Shown here: positions 27,226 through 34,829 of the stretch, piece by piece
Layout: each line of letters begins with the position of its first letter
Numbering within the stretch: the stretch's first letter is position 1
Source of the DNA: Qipengyuania polymorpha
Lineage (GTDB): Bacteria > Pseudomonadota > Alphaproteobacteria > Sphingomonadales > Sphingomonadaceae
Reading direction: 5' to 3'
NCBI RefSeq assembly: GCF_019711435.1
Contig: NZ_JAIGNK010000002.1
Coordinates: forward strand, 248,001 to 312,000
DNA: 64,000 bases
Program-made: the position numbers and the translations under genes
Notes under the pieces: model-generated
The model's database searches: none
What the model was told of the DNA's origin: nothing
The model's input: only the letters and a program-made list of their open reading frames with translations

Positions 27226-28260
27226 TCAGCTGACGCTGCTGCCGCGCACGATGAGCTTGCCGGGCAATTTACGCGGCGGGAGGTCACGACCTTCGACCTG
27301 TGCGAGCAGCGTTTCGACGAGGATCTTTCCCGCCCCCGTAATATCCTGCATCACCGTGGTGAGCGGCGGAGTGGTCATGCTGGCGGCCGGGATGTCGTCG
27401 AAGCCAACCACTGCCACGTCGCCGGGCACATTGCGTCCCGCCTCCGCAAGCGCGCGCATCGCGCCAATCGCAATAAGGTCACTGGCAGCAAAGATCGCGT
27501 CGAATTCCTGCTCGCTTTCGATGAGGGCTTTCGCCGCCGCCCAGCCTTCTTCCTCGGTCGTGAGTGCATCGAATTGAAGGCGGCGGTCAGGTTCGAGCCC
27601 CGCGGCGACCATCGCCGAGCACAGCCCCGAATAGCGCCCCGCAAACTCGGGATAATGATCGTCCGCATGGCCGAGGAAGGCAATCTTCCGACGCCCCTGC
27701 TCGAGCAGATGCTCGCCAGCCAGCCGCCCGGCCCCGACATTGTCCGTACCCACCGTTACGCCACTGCTGTCGCTCGACACAGAACCCCAGCGCGCGAAAT
27801 GCGTGCCCTGCCGCGCAAGCTGGTCCATCCGCTCGCGGTACTTGGTGTAATCGCCATATCCCAAGAGGATGAGACCGTCGGCGCGGTGGCTGTCCTGGTA
27901 TTGGACGTGCCAGTCATCCTCCATCCGCTGGAAGGAAATCAGGAGGTCCAGCCCCTCGTCCGCAGTCGCCCGCGTAATGGAGCCGAGCATGGCGAGGAAG
28001 AAGGGGTTTATCCTGCTCTGGTCAGGCGTGGGGTCCTCGAAGAACAGCAGCGCGATCGTGTTCGAGCGCTGCGAGCGCAACGAGGACGCATTCTTGTCGA
28101 CCGTATAATTCAGGTCGCGCGCAATTTGCTGGATCTTCGCACGGGTCTTCTCGCTCACCGAGCGGTCGCCGCGCAGCGCACGGCTGACGGTGGGCTGGGA
28201 CACCCCGGCCGCGTAGGCAATGTCGAAACTGGTTGGCCGTCCTGTCGGCTTGCGTCCCAT
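27226..28260 (-). CDS. LacI-family transcriptional regulator of the maltodextrin locus
   Basis: A 344-residue regulator. The N-terminal helix-turn-helix is TSFDIAYAAGVSQPTVSRALRG with the hinge NYTVDKNASSLRSQ. The periplasmic-binding-protein-like effector domain includes FDAIFAASDLIAIGAM and DVAVVGFDD. Members bind palindromic operators with a central CG and release them when a sugar binds. Its position between transport genes and the divergent TonB receptor operon makes it their likely controller. The ATG at 28260 (GGGGAG just upstream) is preferred to the one at 28281. Confidence 0.93.
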   Translation of the reverse strand: MGRKPTGRPTSFDIAYAAGVSQPTVSRALRGDRSVSEKTRAKIQQIARDLNYTVDKNASSLRSQRSNTIALLFFEDPTPDQSRINPFFLAMLGSITRATADEGLDLLISFQRMEDDWHVQYQDSHRADGLILLGYGDYTKYRERMDQLARQGTHFARWGSVSSDSSGVTVGTDNVGAGRLAGEHLLEQGRRKIAFLGHADDHYPEFAGRYSGLCSAMVAAGLEPDRRLQFDALTTEEEGWAAAKALIESEQEFDAIFAASDLIAIGAMRALAEAGRNVPGDVAVVGFDDIPAASMTTPPLTTVMQDITGAGKILVETLLAQVEGRDLPPRKLPGKLIVRGSSVS

Positions 28261-28357
28261 ATCTCTCCCCGCAAGGGACATGTCCCCGCCCCTTGCGACG
28301 ACCTTAGGCAGCGCGCCCGCGAAAAGGCAAATCGCGACCCCGTTTTTGCGGGAATTT

Positions 28358-28375
28358 CCTGCATAGGTTTGCAGG
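28358..28375. promoter_or_regulatory. Perfect inverted repeat CCTGCA-N6-TGCAGG
   Basis: An 18-base dyad about 100 bases upstream of the lacI start. It could be an autoregulatory or second-regulator site, or a short stem in a leader transcript. Confidence 0.35.
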
Positions 28376-28395
28376 TTTTCCGACTATTTCAGATT

Positions 28396-28407
28396 GTGAA
28401 CGTTCAC
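28396..28407. promoter_or_regulatory. Candidate LacI operator, palindrome GTGAACGTTCAC
   Basis: A perfect 12-base palindrome with central CG, the form typical of LacI-family operators. It is placed between lacI (start 28260) and the TonB receptor gene (start 28585), 177 bases upstream of the latter. Confidence 0.55.
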
Positions 28408-28446
28408 TGTTGTTTTTGTGCACCTGTGCCGCCCGGCGCATAGGCT

Positions 28447-28460
28447 GCGTATACGTATGC
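28447..28460. promoter_or_regulatory. Candidate operator copy B (GCGTATACGTATGC)
   Basis: Matches copy A at 27210-27223 (minus strand) in 12 of 14 positions. It lies about 125 bases before the receptor start and contains the overlapping palindromes CGTATACG and ATACGTAT. Confidence 0.45.
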
Positions 28461-28584
28461 CGTCTTCCGCGCAGGCCGGAAGCGCACGTATCACGTGTGA
28501 CAAGCAGGTTGCACGCCTGCTGGGATTTGCATGGTTCGATTCCGCGCCAACAGGGGGACGGACCAATCGGGAGAAGAACTGGAT

Positions 28585-31344
28585 ATGGCTATTCGTAGCA
28601 AGCTTGTCGCCACGGCCAGCACGTCGGCATTTGCCATCGCGCTCGGCACCCTCGCCGCACCTGCCTATGCGCAGGACAATGGCGAAGGCGAAGAAAACAA
28701 TCCGACTTCGGTCGGACAGGAAGACGAAGTCATCGTCGTCACCGGCATTCGCGCCTCGATCGACAGCTCGGTTGCCAAGAAGCGCGCCAGCACCTCGATC
28801 GTCGAGGTCGTGACGGCAGAAGACATCGGCAAGCTGCCCGATTCCTCGATTGCCGAAACCCTGTCGCGCCTGCCGGGTCTTGCCACCCAGCGTTTCGACG
28901 GCCGCGCCAGCAAGCTGTCGGTCCGTGGCCTTTCGCCCGACTTCACCACCACCACCCTCAATGGCCGCGAAATGGTGTCCTCGGACAACAATCGCGCTGT
29001 CGAATTCGACCAGTTCCCTGCCGAACTGCTGAGCGGTGCAACCATCTACAAGACGCCGGATGCCGAGCTGACCTCGCAGGCCATCGGCGGCACGGTCGAC
29101 CTCCAGACGGTCCGTCCGCTCAACTATACCGGTGACCGTTTCATCGTCGGCGTACGCGGAGAAATTAACGACAACGGCAAGCTCAATCCGGAAACGGACG
29201 ACAAGGGCTATCGCGTCAATGTCGCCTATATCGACCAGAACGCAGCCGGCACGGTCGGCTGGTCGCTCGGCTATGCCCGCATGGTGCAGCCGATCCAGGA
29301 ACAGTACATCCACACCTGGGGCTACAGCAATCTTGGCACCGAGGAAGACCCGGCATTCTTCATCGACGGCATCAAGCCCTACGTGAAGTCGAACGAACTC
29401 ACCCGTGACGGCCTGATGGGCACGCTGCAGCTCGAACCCAAGCCCGGCTGGACCATCGCATTCGACGCCTTCTATTCGAAGTTCGCCGACGACCAGACGC
29501 TGCGCGGGCAGGAAATCGCCGGCTACACGGCTGCCAGCCGCGACATCCTTGAAGTGGAAGGCGGCGTTGTCACGCAGGGACGCTGGAACGGCATCCGCAC
29601 GATGTCGCGCAACGACTTCTCGGACCGCGATTCGGACAATTTCGCAATCGGCGCCAACGGCACCTTTGAATTCGACAATGGCTGGACGCTCGAACTCGAC
29701 GCGAGCCACTCTTTCGCGAACCGCACCTACCAGGCCTACGAGACCTATTCGACCTCGGGTCGCGGCCAGACCGGCCCCTCGGACGACATCACCTACACGC
29801 TGGGTGGTTCGAACGGCCTCACCATCACCTCGGGCCTCGACTATGCCGACCCGGCGGTGTGGGAACTGGGCGACAACCTCGGCTGGGGCGGTGGTTATTG
29901 CTTCCCCGAGTTCGGCTGGCAGTGCGACAGCCAGGACGGCTTCGTCAATGAAGAGACCTCCGATGACAGCCTGACCGCGTTCAAGGCTGCTGCTCGCAAG
30001 GAACTGGAAAGCGCAATCAGCGGCGTTTCGGTCGGTGCGAAATACTCGTTCCGCGAGAAGGAACACACCCGCTTCGGCCAGTTCCTCACGCTGCGCATCT
30101 ATCCCGACACGCTGCCCATCCCGGCTGAGTTCTTGCTCCCGGCCACCGACCTCGACTTCCTCGGGCTCGGCGGATCGATCAGCTACGATGCCCGCGGTAT
30201 CGTGGACTCGGGTGTCTACTTCACCACGGTCGAAAACGAGCGCAATCGCCTGAGCGATGACTGGTCCGTCGACGAAGCGGTCTTCAACGCATTTGCCATG
30301 GCCGATCTCGATATGGATCTTGGCGGCATCTACCTGACCGGTAACTTCGGCGTGCAGGCGGTCCACACGGACCAGAGCTCGCTCGGCTACGCGACGACCG
30401 AATCCGGTGGCGAACTGATTGCCCAGCAGATCAACAAGGGTGACGAATACTGGGATATCCTGCCCAGCACCAACCTGATCTTCGAAGTTGCCGACAACAC
30501 CAAGGTCCGCTTCGGCGCCGCGCGTGTCCTTGCCCGCGCTCCGATGGACAAGATGAATGCCAGCCGCCGCTTCGATTACAACGCGGCCAATGCCGACGAG
30601 ACCGACATCCTCCAGTCGCCCTGGAGCGGGAGCGGCGGCAACCCGAACCTGCGCCCTTGGCGCGCATGGCAGTTCGACCTCTCGCTCGAACAGTATTTCG
30701 GCAGCGGCGGCTATGTGGCCATCGCACCGTTCTACAAGAAGCTGCTGAACTACACCTATGACGAGCTGACGGTTCAGGACTTCTCGGGCGTCGTCGCTCC
30801 GGGTCCGGTCCAGCCGATCCTCACGCAGGGCCTCGTCAGCACGCCGGCCAACGGCGAAGGCGGCAAGATCTACGGTATCGAGTTCTCCGCTTCGGTTCCG
30901 TTCGACACCTTCACCGAAGCGCTCGACGGTTTCGGCTTCATCGGCAGCGCCTCGCTGACCCGCAGCGAAGTCCGCAAGACCGCCGATTCCGACCCCGAGC
31001 AGCTGCCCGGCCTGTCGCGTGAAGTCATCAACGGCACGCTCTATTACGACAAGGGCGGCTTCGGCGCCCGTGTCAGCGCGCGCCACCGTTCGGCCTTCCT
31101 GGCGGAATCCTTCGCCATCGGCCTCTCGCGCCAGACTACGCAGGCAAAGGGCGAAACGATCATCGACGCACAGCTGTCGTATGACCTCACCAATGCCGGC
31201 ATCGAAGGCCTGACCGTCTACCTGCAGGGTTCGAACCTGACCGACGAACCCTTCATCCAGTACTATAACGACGACCCCACCCAGTTCCGCCACTGGCACA
31301 CCTATGGCCGGAACTTCCTCGCCGGGGCGACCTTCAAGTTCTGA
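28585..31344 (+). CDS. TonB-dependent receptor (maltodextrin-type, Xanthomonas/Caulobacter family)
   Basis: A 919-residue outer-membrane transporter. The signal peptide ends AYA at residue 29; the TonB-box region is EDEVIVVTGIRAS. The plug domain has DIGKLPDSSIAETLSRLPGLATQR and LSVRGLSPDFTTTTLNGREM. The beta-barrel extends to the C-terminal aromatic strand GRNFLAGATFKF. This TIGR01782-type family imports large substrates, including maltodextrins, with TonB/ExbBD energy. GGGAGAAG precedes the ATG at 28585; the in-frame upstream extension lacks a signal peptide. First gene of the rightward utilisation operon, followed by a strong hairpin. Confidence 0.95.
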   Translation: MAIRSKLVATASTSAFAIALGTLAAPAYAQDNGEGEENNPTSVGQEDEVIVVTGIRASIDSSVAKKRASTSIVEVVTAEDIGKLPDSSIAETLSRLPGLATQRFDGRASKLSVRGLSPDFTTTTLNGREMVSSDNNRAVEFDQFPAELLSGATIYKTPDAELTSQAIGGTVDLQTVRPLNYTGDRFIVGVRGEINDNGKLNPETDDKGYRVNVAYIDQNAAGTVGWSLGYARMVQPIQEQYIHTWGYSNLGTEEDPAFFIDGIKPYVKSNELTRDGLMGTLQLEPKPGWTIAFDAFYSKFADDQTLRGQEIAGYTAASRDILEVEGGVVTQGRWNGIRTMSRNDFSDRDSDNFAIGANGTFEFDNGWTLELDASHSFANRTYQAYETYSTSGRGQTGPSDDITYTLGGSNGLTITSGLDYADPAVWELGDNLGWGGGYCFPEFGWQCDSQDGFVNEETSDDSLTAFKAAARKELESAISGVSVGAKYSFREKEHTRFGQFLTLRIYPDTLPIPAEFLLPATDLDFLGLGGSISYDARGIVDSGVYFTTVENERNRLSDDWSVDEAVFNAFAMADLDMDLGGIYLTGNFGVQAVHTDQSSLGYATTESGGELIAQQINKGDEYWDILPSTNLIFEVADNTKVRFGAARVLARAPMDKMNASRRFDYNAANADETDILQSPWSGSGGNPNLRPWRAWQFDLSLEQYFGSGGYVAIAPFYKKLLNYTYDELTVQDFSGVVAPGPVQPILTQGLVSTPANGEGGKIYGIEFSASVPFDTFTEALDGFGFIGSASLTRSEVRKTADSDPEQLPGLSREVINGTLYYDKGGFGARVSARHRSAFLAESFAIGLSRQTTQAKGETIIDAQLSYDLTNAGIEGLTVYLQGSNLTDEPFIQYYNDDPTQFRHWHTYGRNFLAGATFKF

Positions 31345-31357
31345 TGACGACCTGACC

Positions 31358-31389
31358 CGGTCCCGCTAGCCTTCGCGCTGGCGGGACCG
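31358..31389 (+). promoter_or_regulatory. 13-bp intercistronic hairpin after the receptor gene
   Basis: CGGTCCCGCTAGC (31358-31370) pairs with GCTGGCGGGACCG (31377-31389), with one G-T wobble and the loop CTTCGC, 13 bases after the receptor stop. No T-run follows, so it is more likely an RNA-stabilising or partial-termination element between the receptor and the halogenase gene than a full terminator. Confidence 0.6.
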
Positions 31390-31446
31390 ACCGGGCTGTG
31401 GTCCGGTCGTGGGTCACCCGCACTTCTATTTCGGGAGGCAGAGATC

Positions 31447-32961
31447 GTGTCGACAGAACGAATCCGCAATGTGGTCATCCTCGGCGGCGGCACCGCCGGC
31501 TGGATGTGCGCTGCGCTGCTTTCCCGCACTTTCGCGAATACCGTTTCGATCACGCTGGTGGAATCCGATGCGCTGGGCACGGTCGGCGTCGGCGAAGCCA
31601 CCATTCCGCCTATCCAGACCTTCAACCGCGCGCTGAAGATCGACGAAGCCGAATTCATCCGTGAAACGAATGCCACCATCAAGCTGGGCATCGAATTTCG
31701 CGACTGGGGCCGCATCGGCGACCGCTACATGCACGCCTTTGGCGAGCTCGGCCATCACCACGGCCTCTCACCCTTCATCCACTATTTCCTGCGCGGCAAG
31801 GCAGCCGGTCGCGACGAGAGCCTGTGGGATTTCTCGCTCAACGAACGTGCGGCGCTGGCTGGCAAGTTCGGCAAGCTGCCGCGCATAGACGGCACACCGC
31901 TGGCGGGCCTCAACTACGCCTATCATTTCGACGCAACGCTCTACGCTGCCTATTTGCGCAAGCTGGCCGAGGCTGGCGGAGTGGTGCGCCGCGAAGGCAA
32001 GGTCGCGAAGGTCGAGCGCCGCGCCAAGGACGGTTTCGTCGCTCGCCTCCTGCTGGAAGACGAAAGCACCATCGAGGGCGATTTGTTCGTCGATTGCAGC
32101 GGCTTTCGCAGCCTGCTCATCGGCGATGCGATGGAGGTCCCGTTCCTCGACTGGAGCCACTGGCTGCCCTGCGACCGCGCGCTCGCGGTGCAGAGCGAGA
32201 ACATCGCCCAGCCCAAGCCGTTTACCGTTGCCAAGGCCCATGCGGCAGGCTGGCAATGGCGCATCCCGCTCCAGCATCGCACCGGCAACGGCCACGTCTA
32301 TTGCAGCGCTGCGATGGGGGACGACGAGGCGGCGCGCGTCCTGCTCGATAATCTGGAAGGCCCCGCCATCGGCGAGCCGCGCCAGCTTCGCTTCCAGACC
32401 GGTCGACGGGAGAAATTCTGGGATCGCAACGTGGTCGCCATCGGGCTGTCGTCAGGCTTCCTCGAACCGCTCGAGAGCACCAGCATCCACCTCATCCAGT
32501 CGGCCGTCGGCAAGCTGGCCAAGCTGTTTCCGTCCGCCGATTTCGATCCGAGCCTCGAGCGCGAATTCAATCGCCAGATGGTCAGCGAATTCGAGCGCAT
32601 CCGCGATTTTATCATCCTTCACTACCATGCCAACGAGCGCACCGATTCCGACTTCTGGAAAGACCGCGCGGCCATGCCGGTCCCTGAAACGCTGACCCGG
32701 CGCATGGAGCTGTTCCGCCAGTCGGGTCGCGTCTTTCGCGAGGAGGACGACCTCTTCCACGAGGTCGCCTGGAACCAGGTCCTCATCGGGCAGAACATCT
32801 GGCCGCGGACCTACGATCACATGGCCGATGCACTCGACGAGGCCGAGTTCAACGAGTTTCTCGACAATCTGAAAATCATCATGGGTGGCGCTGTCAGCAG
32901 GCTGCCCGACCATTCCCAATTTCTCGCCTCGCTGGGCGCCAAACTTCCGGAATTCGCATGA
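31447..32961 (+). CDS. Flavin-dependent halogenase (tryptophan-halogenase family)
   Basis: A 504-residue flavoprotein. The FAD motif is GGGTAGWM (residues 13-20). The catalytic lysine is Lys79 in ATIKLGIEF, the same number as in PrnA. The halogenase motif WQWRIP is at 269-274, and FLEPLESTSIHL holds Glu343, equivalent to the substrate-positioning Glu. All residues needed for FADH2/halide chemistry are therefore present. Homologues are common beside TonB receptors in sphingomonads and Xanthomonas, but their natural substrate is unknown. GTG start with GGGAGG about 9 bases upstream. Its stop overlaps the next GH13 gene by 4 bases. A flavin reductase is not in the locus. Confidence 0.92.
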   Translation: MSTERIRNVVILGGGTAGWMCAALLSRTFANTVSITLVESDALGTVGVGEATIPPIQTFNRALKIDEAEFIRETNATIKLGIEFRDWGRIGDRYMHAFGELGHHHGLSPFIHYFLRGKAAGRDESLWDFSLNERAALAGKFGKLPRIDGTPLAGLNYAYHFDATLYAAYLRKLAEAGGVVRREGKVAKVERRAKDGFVARLLLEDESTIEGDLFVDCSGFRSLLIGDAMEVPFLDWSHWLPCDRALAVQSENIAQPKPFTVAKAHAAGWQWRIPLQHRTGNGHVYCSAAMGDDEAARVLLDNLEGPAIGEPRQLRFQTGRREKFWDRNVVAIGLSSGFLEPLESTSIHLIQSAVGKLAKLFPSADFDPSLEREFNRQMVSEFERIRDFIILHYHANERTDSDFWKDRAAMPVPETLTRRMELFRQSGRVFREEDDLFHEVAWNQVLIGQNIWPRTYDHMADALDEAEFNEFLDNLKIIMGGAVSRLPDHSQFLASLGAKLPEFA

Positions 32962-34829
32962 CCAAGATCCAACCCAAGACATCCGGCAAGATATCCGGGC
33001 GCGTCGCCCTTTCGGCGCTGGCGCTTTCGCTCGCCGCCTGTGTTTCTGCGCAAACACCCCCGCCCGCCACATCGAGCAGCGCCTCGTTCCGCGACCGCGC
33101 GCCGGCGGAGGAAGTCGTGTATTTCGTCCTTCCCGATCGCTTCGAGAATGGCGACACCAGCAACGACACCGGCGATTTTACGGGTGACCGGCTCACCACC
33201 GGTTTCGACCCGGCACACAAGGGCTTCTTCCATGGTGGTGACCTTGCCGGCCTCACGCAGCGGCTCGATTACCTCGAAGGCCTCGGCATAACCGCGATCT
33301 GGTTCGCACCGATTTTCCAGAACAAGCCCGTGCAGGGCCCCGCTGGCGACGAAAGCGCAGGCTATCACGGTTACTGGGTGACCGACTTCACCCGTCCCGA
33401 CGGCCATTTTGGCACGCGCGAAGAATTCAAAACCTTCGTCGATGCGGCCCATGCGCGCGGGATGAAGGTCTATATGGACATCATCACCAACCACACTGCC
33501 GACGTCATTCGCTACGCGGAAGGCGACGCGACGGGCTATGTCTATCGCAGCAAGGGCGACTTTCCCTACTCGCGCAAGGGCGGTGTCGATGGCCCCGCAA
33601 TCAACCCCGGCTTCATGGGAGACGAGGACCGCAGCGCGGAGAATTTCGCCAAGCTGACCGACCCGACATACGCCTACACGCCGTTGGTGCCCGCGGCAGA
33701 GAAAGACGTGAAGGTCCCCGCCTGGCTCAACGATCCGATTTTCTATCACAACCGCGGCGACACCACATTTTCGGGCGAAAGCAGCCGTCAAGGCGACTTC
33801 GTTGGGCTGGACGATCTCTTCACCGAACACCCGCGCGTGGTCGAGGGCATGATCGATATCTACGCCGGATGGATCCGCGACACGGGCATCGACGGCTTCC
33901 GTGTCGATACGGCGCGCCATGTGAACCCGGAATTCTGGCAGGAATTCGTGCCCGCCATGCTCGAGACCGCGAAAGAGCGCGGCATCCCGAACTTCCACAT
34001 CTTCGGCGAGGTTTACCGCGACGACCACGACAATGGCTACATCGCGCAATACACCCGCCGCGACGGCTTTCCCGCCGTACTCGACTTCGCTTTCCAGCAG
34101 GGCATCCGCGAGGTCGTGAGCATGGGCAAGGGCACCTATGTCCTCAACGAACTCTTCGACGGCGACGTGCTTTACGAAGGCGGCGAGGAAGCCGCGCTCG
34201 GCATGCCGACCTTCCTCGGCAACCACGACATGGGCCGCTTCACCACCATGCTGCGCTGGGATAATGAAGACATTGGCACCGACGAGATGCTGGCGCGCAC
34301 GAAGCTGGCCCATGCCATGCTGCTCACCCTGCGCGGCTCGCCCGTTATCTACTACGGCGACGAGCAGGGCTTCGTCGGCGACGGCAACGACCAAGCCGCG
34401 CGCGAAGACATGTTCCCCAGCCGCACGGATAGCTACAACGACAACACGCTGATCGGCACGAGCGCCACCACTGCGACCAGCAATTTCGACACCGCGCATC
34501 CGCTCTACCGCCTGATTGCGGACTTCTCCGCCATCCGCCGTGCGCACCCTGCCCTCACTCGCGGCAAACAGGTGGTGCGCCATTACGGGCAGGAGGCCGG
34601 CATCTTCGCCGCCAGCCGCTTCGACCCTGCCGATGGACGCGAATACCTGTTGGTTTTCAATACAGCAGGCGAAGCCATGTCCGCCAATGTGACGCTGGGC
34701 TACGACGCGCGCAGCTTTGAAACGCTGGCCGGCACTTGCCCCTCCGCACCCAGCGCGCCGGGCAGCGCTGCCTTTACCCTTGCCGCATTTGGCTGGGCCG
34801 TCTGCCGCGTGGCGGAGACCGCCGAATGA
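32958..34829 (+). CDS. GH13 alpha-amylase/cyclomaltodextrinase-like lipoprotein
   Basis: A 623-residue GH13 enzyme with a lipoprotein signal (LSLAAC, Cys28). Catalytic residues: Asp317 in GIDGFRVDTARH, Glu351 in FHIFGEVYRD, Asp424 in FLGNHDMGRF; the first conserved region is MDIITNHTAD. The ITAIWFAPIFQNKP and YWVTDFTRPDGHFGT segments resemble periplasmic alpha-amylases of maltodextrin loci. A C-terminal beta domain ends in a Cys-containing segment. ATG overlaps the halogenase stop and its own stop overlaps the next gene (ATGA both times), so expression is tightly coupled. Confidence 0.93.
   Translation: MTKIQPKTSGKISGRVALSALALSLAACVSAQTPPPATSSSASFRDRAPAEEVVYFVLPDRFENGDTSNDTGDFTGDRLTTGFDPAHKGFFHGGDLAGLTQRLDYLEGLGITAIWFAPIFQNKPVQGPAGDESAGYHGYWVTDFTRPDGHFGTREEFKTFVDAAHARGMKVYMDIITNHTADVIRYAEGDATGYVYRSKGDFPYSRKGGVDGPAINPGFMGDEDRSAENFAKLTDPTYAYTPLVPAAEKDVKVPAWLNDPIFYHNRGDTTFSGESSRQGDFVGLDDLFTEHPRVVEGMIDIYAGWIRDTGIDGFRVDTARHVNPEFWQEFVPAMLETAKERGIPNFHIFGEVYRDDHDNGYIAQYTRRDGFPAVLDFAFQQGIREVVSMGKGTYVLNELFDGDVLYEGGEEAALGMPTFLGNHDMGRFTTMLRWDNEDIGTDEMLARTKLAHAMLLTLRGSPVIYYGDEQGFVGDGNDQAAREDMFPSRTDSYNDNTLIGTSATTATSNFDTAHPLYRLIADFSAIRRAHPALTRGKQVVRHYGQEAGIFAASRFDPADGREYLLVFNTAGEAMSANVTLGYDARSFETLAGTCPSAPSAPGSAAFTLAAFGWAVCRVAETAE

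Larger units (their letters stand above)
28261..28584. other. Divergent control region of the maltodextrin locus (324 bp)
   Basis: No gene. From left to right: a perfect inverted repeat CCTGCA-N6-TGCAGG (28358-28375), a 12-bp palindrome GTGAACGTTCAC (28396-28407), the second copy of the GCGTAT motif (28447-28460), and a 6-bp stem AGCAGG-N7-CCTGCT (28503-28521) in the probable receptor leader. No consensus -35/-10 pair is convincing on either strand. Confidence 0.7.

Noticed and set aside
28384-31299. A 971-codon open frame antisense to the TonB receptor
   Set aside because: It is a by-product of GC-rich codon bias. Its product has no recognisable domain, while the sense frame has a signal peptide, plug and barrel motifs.
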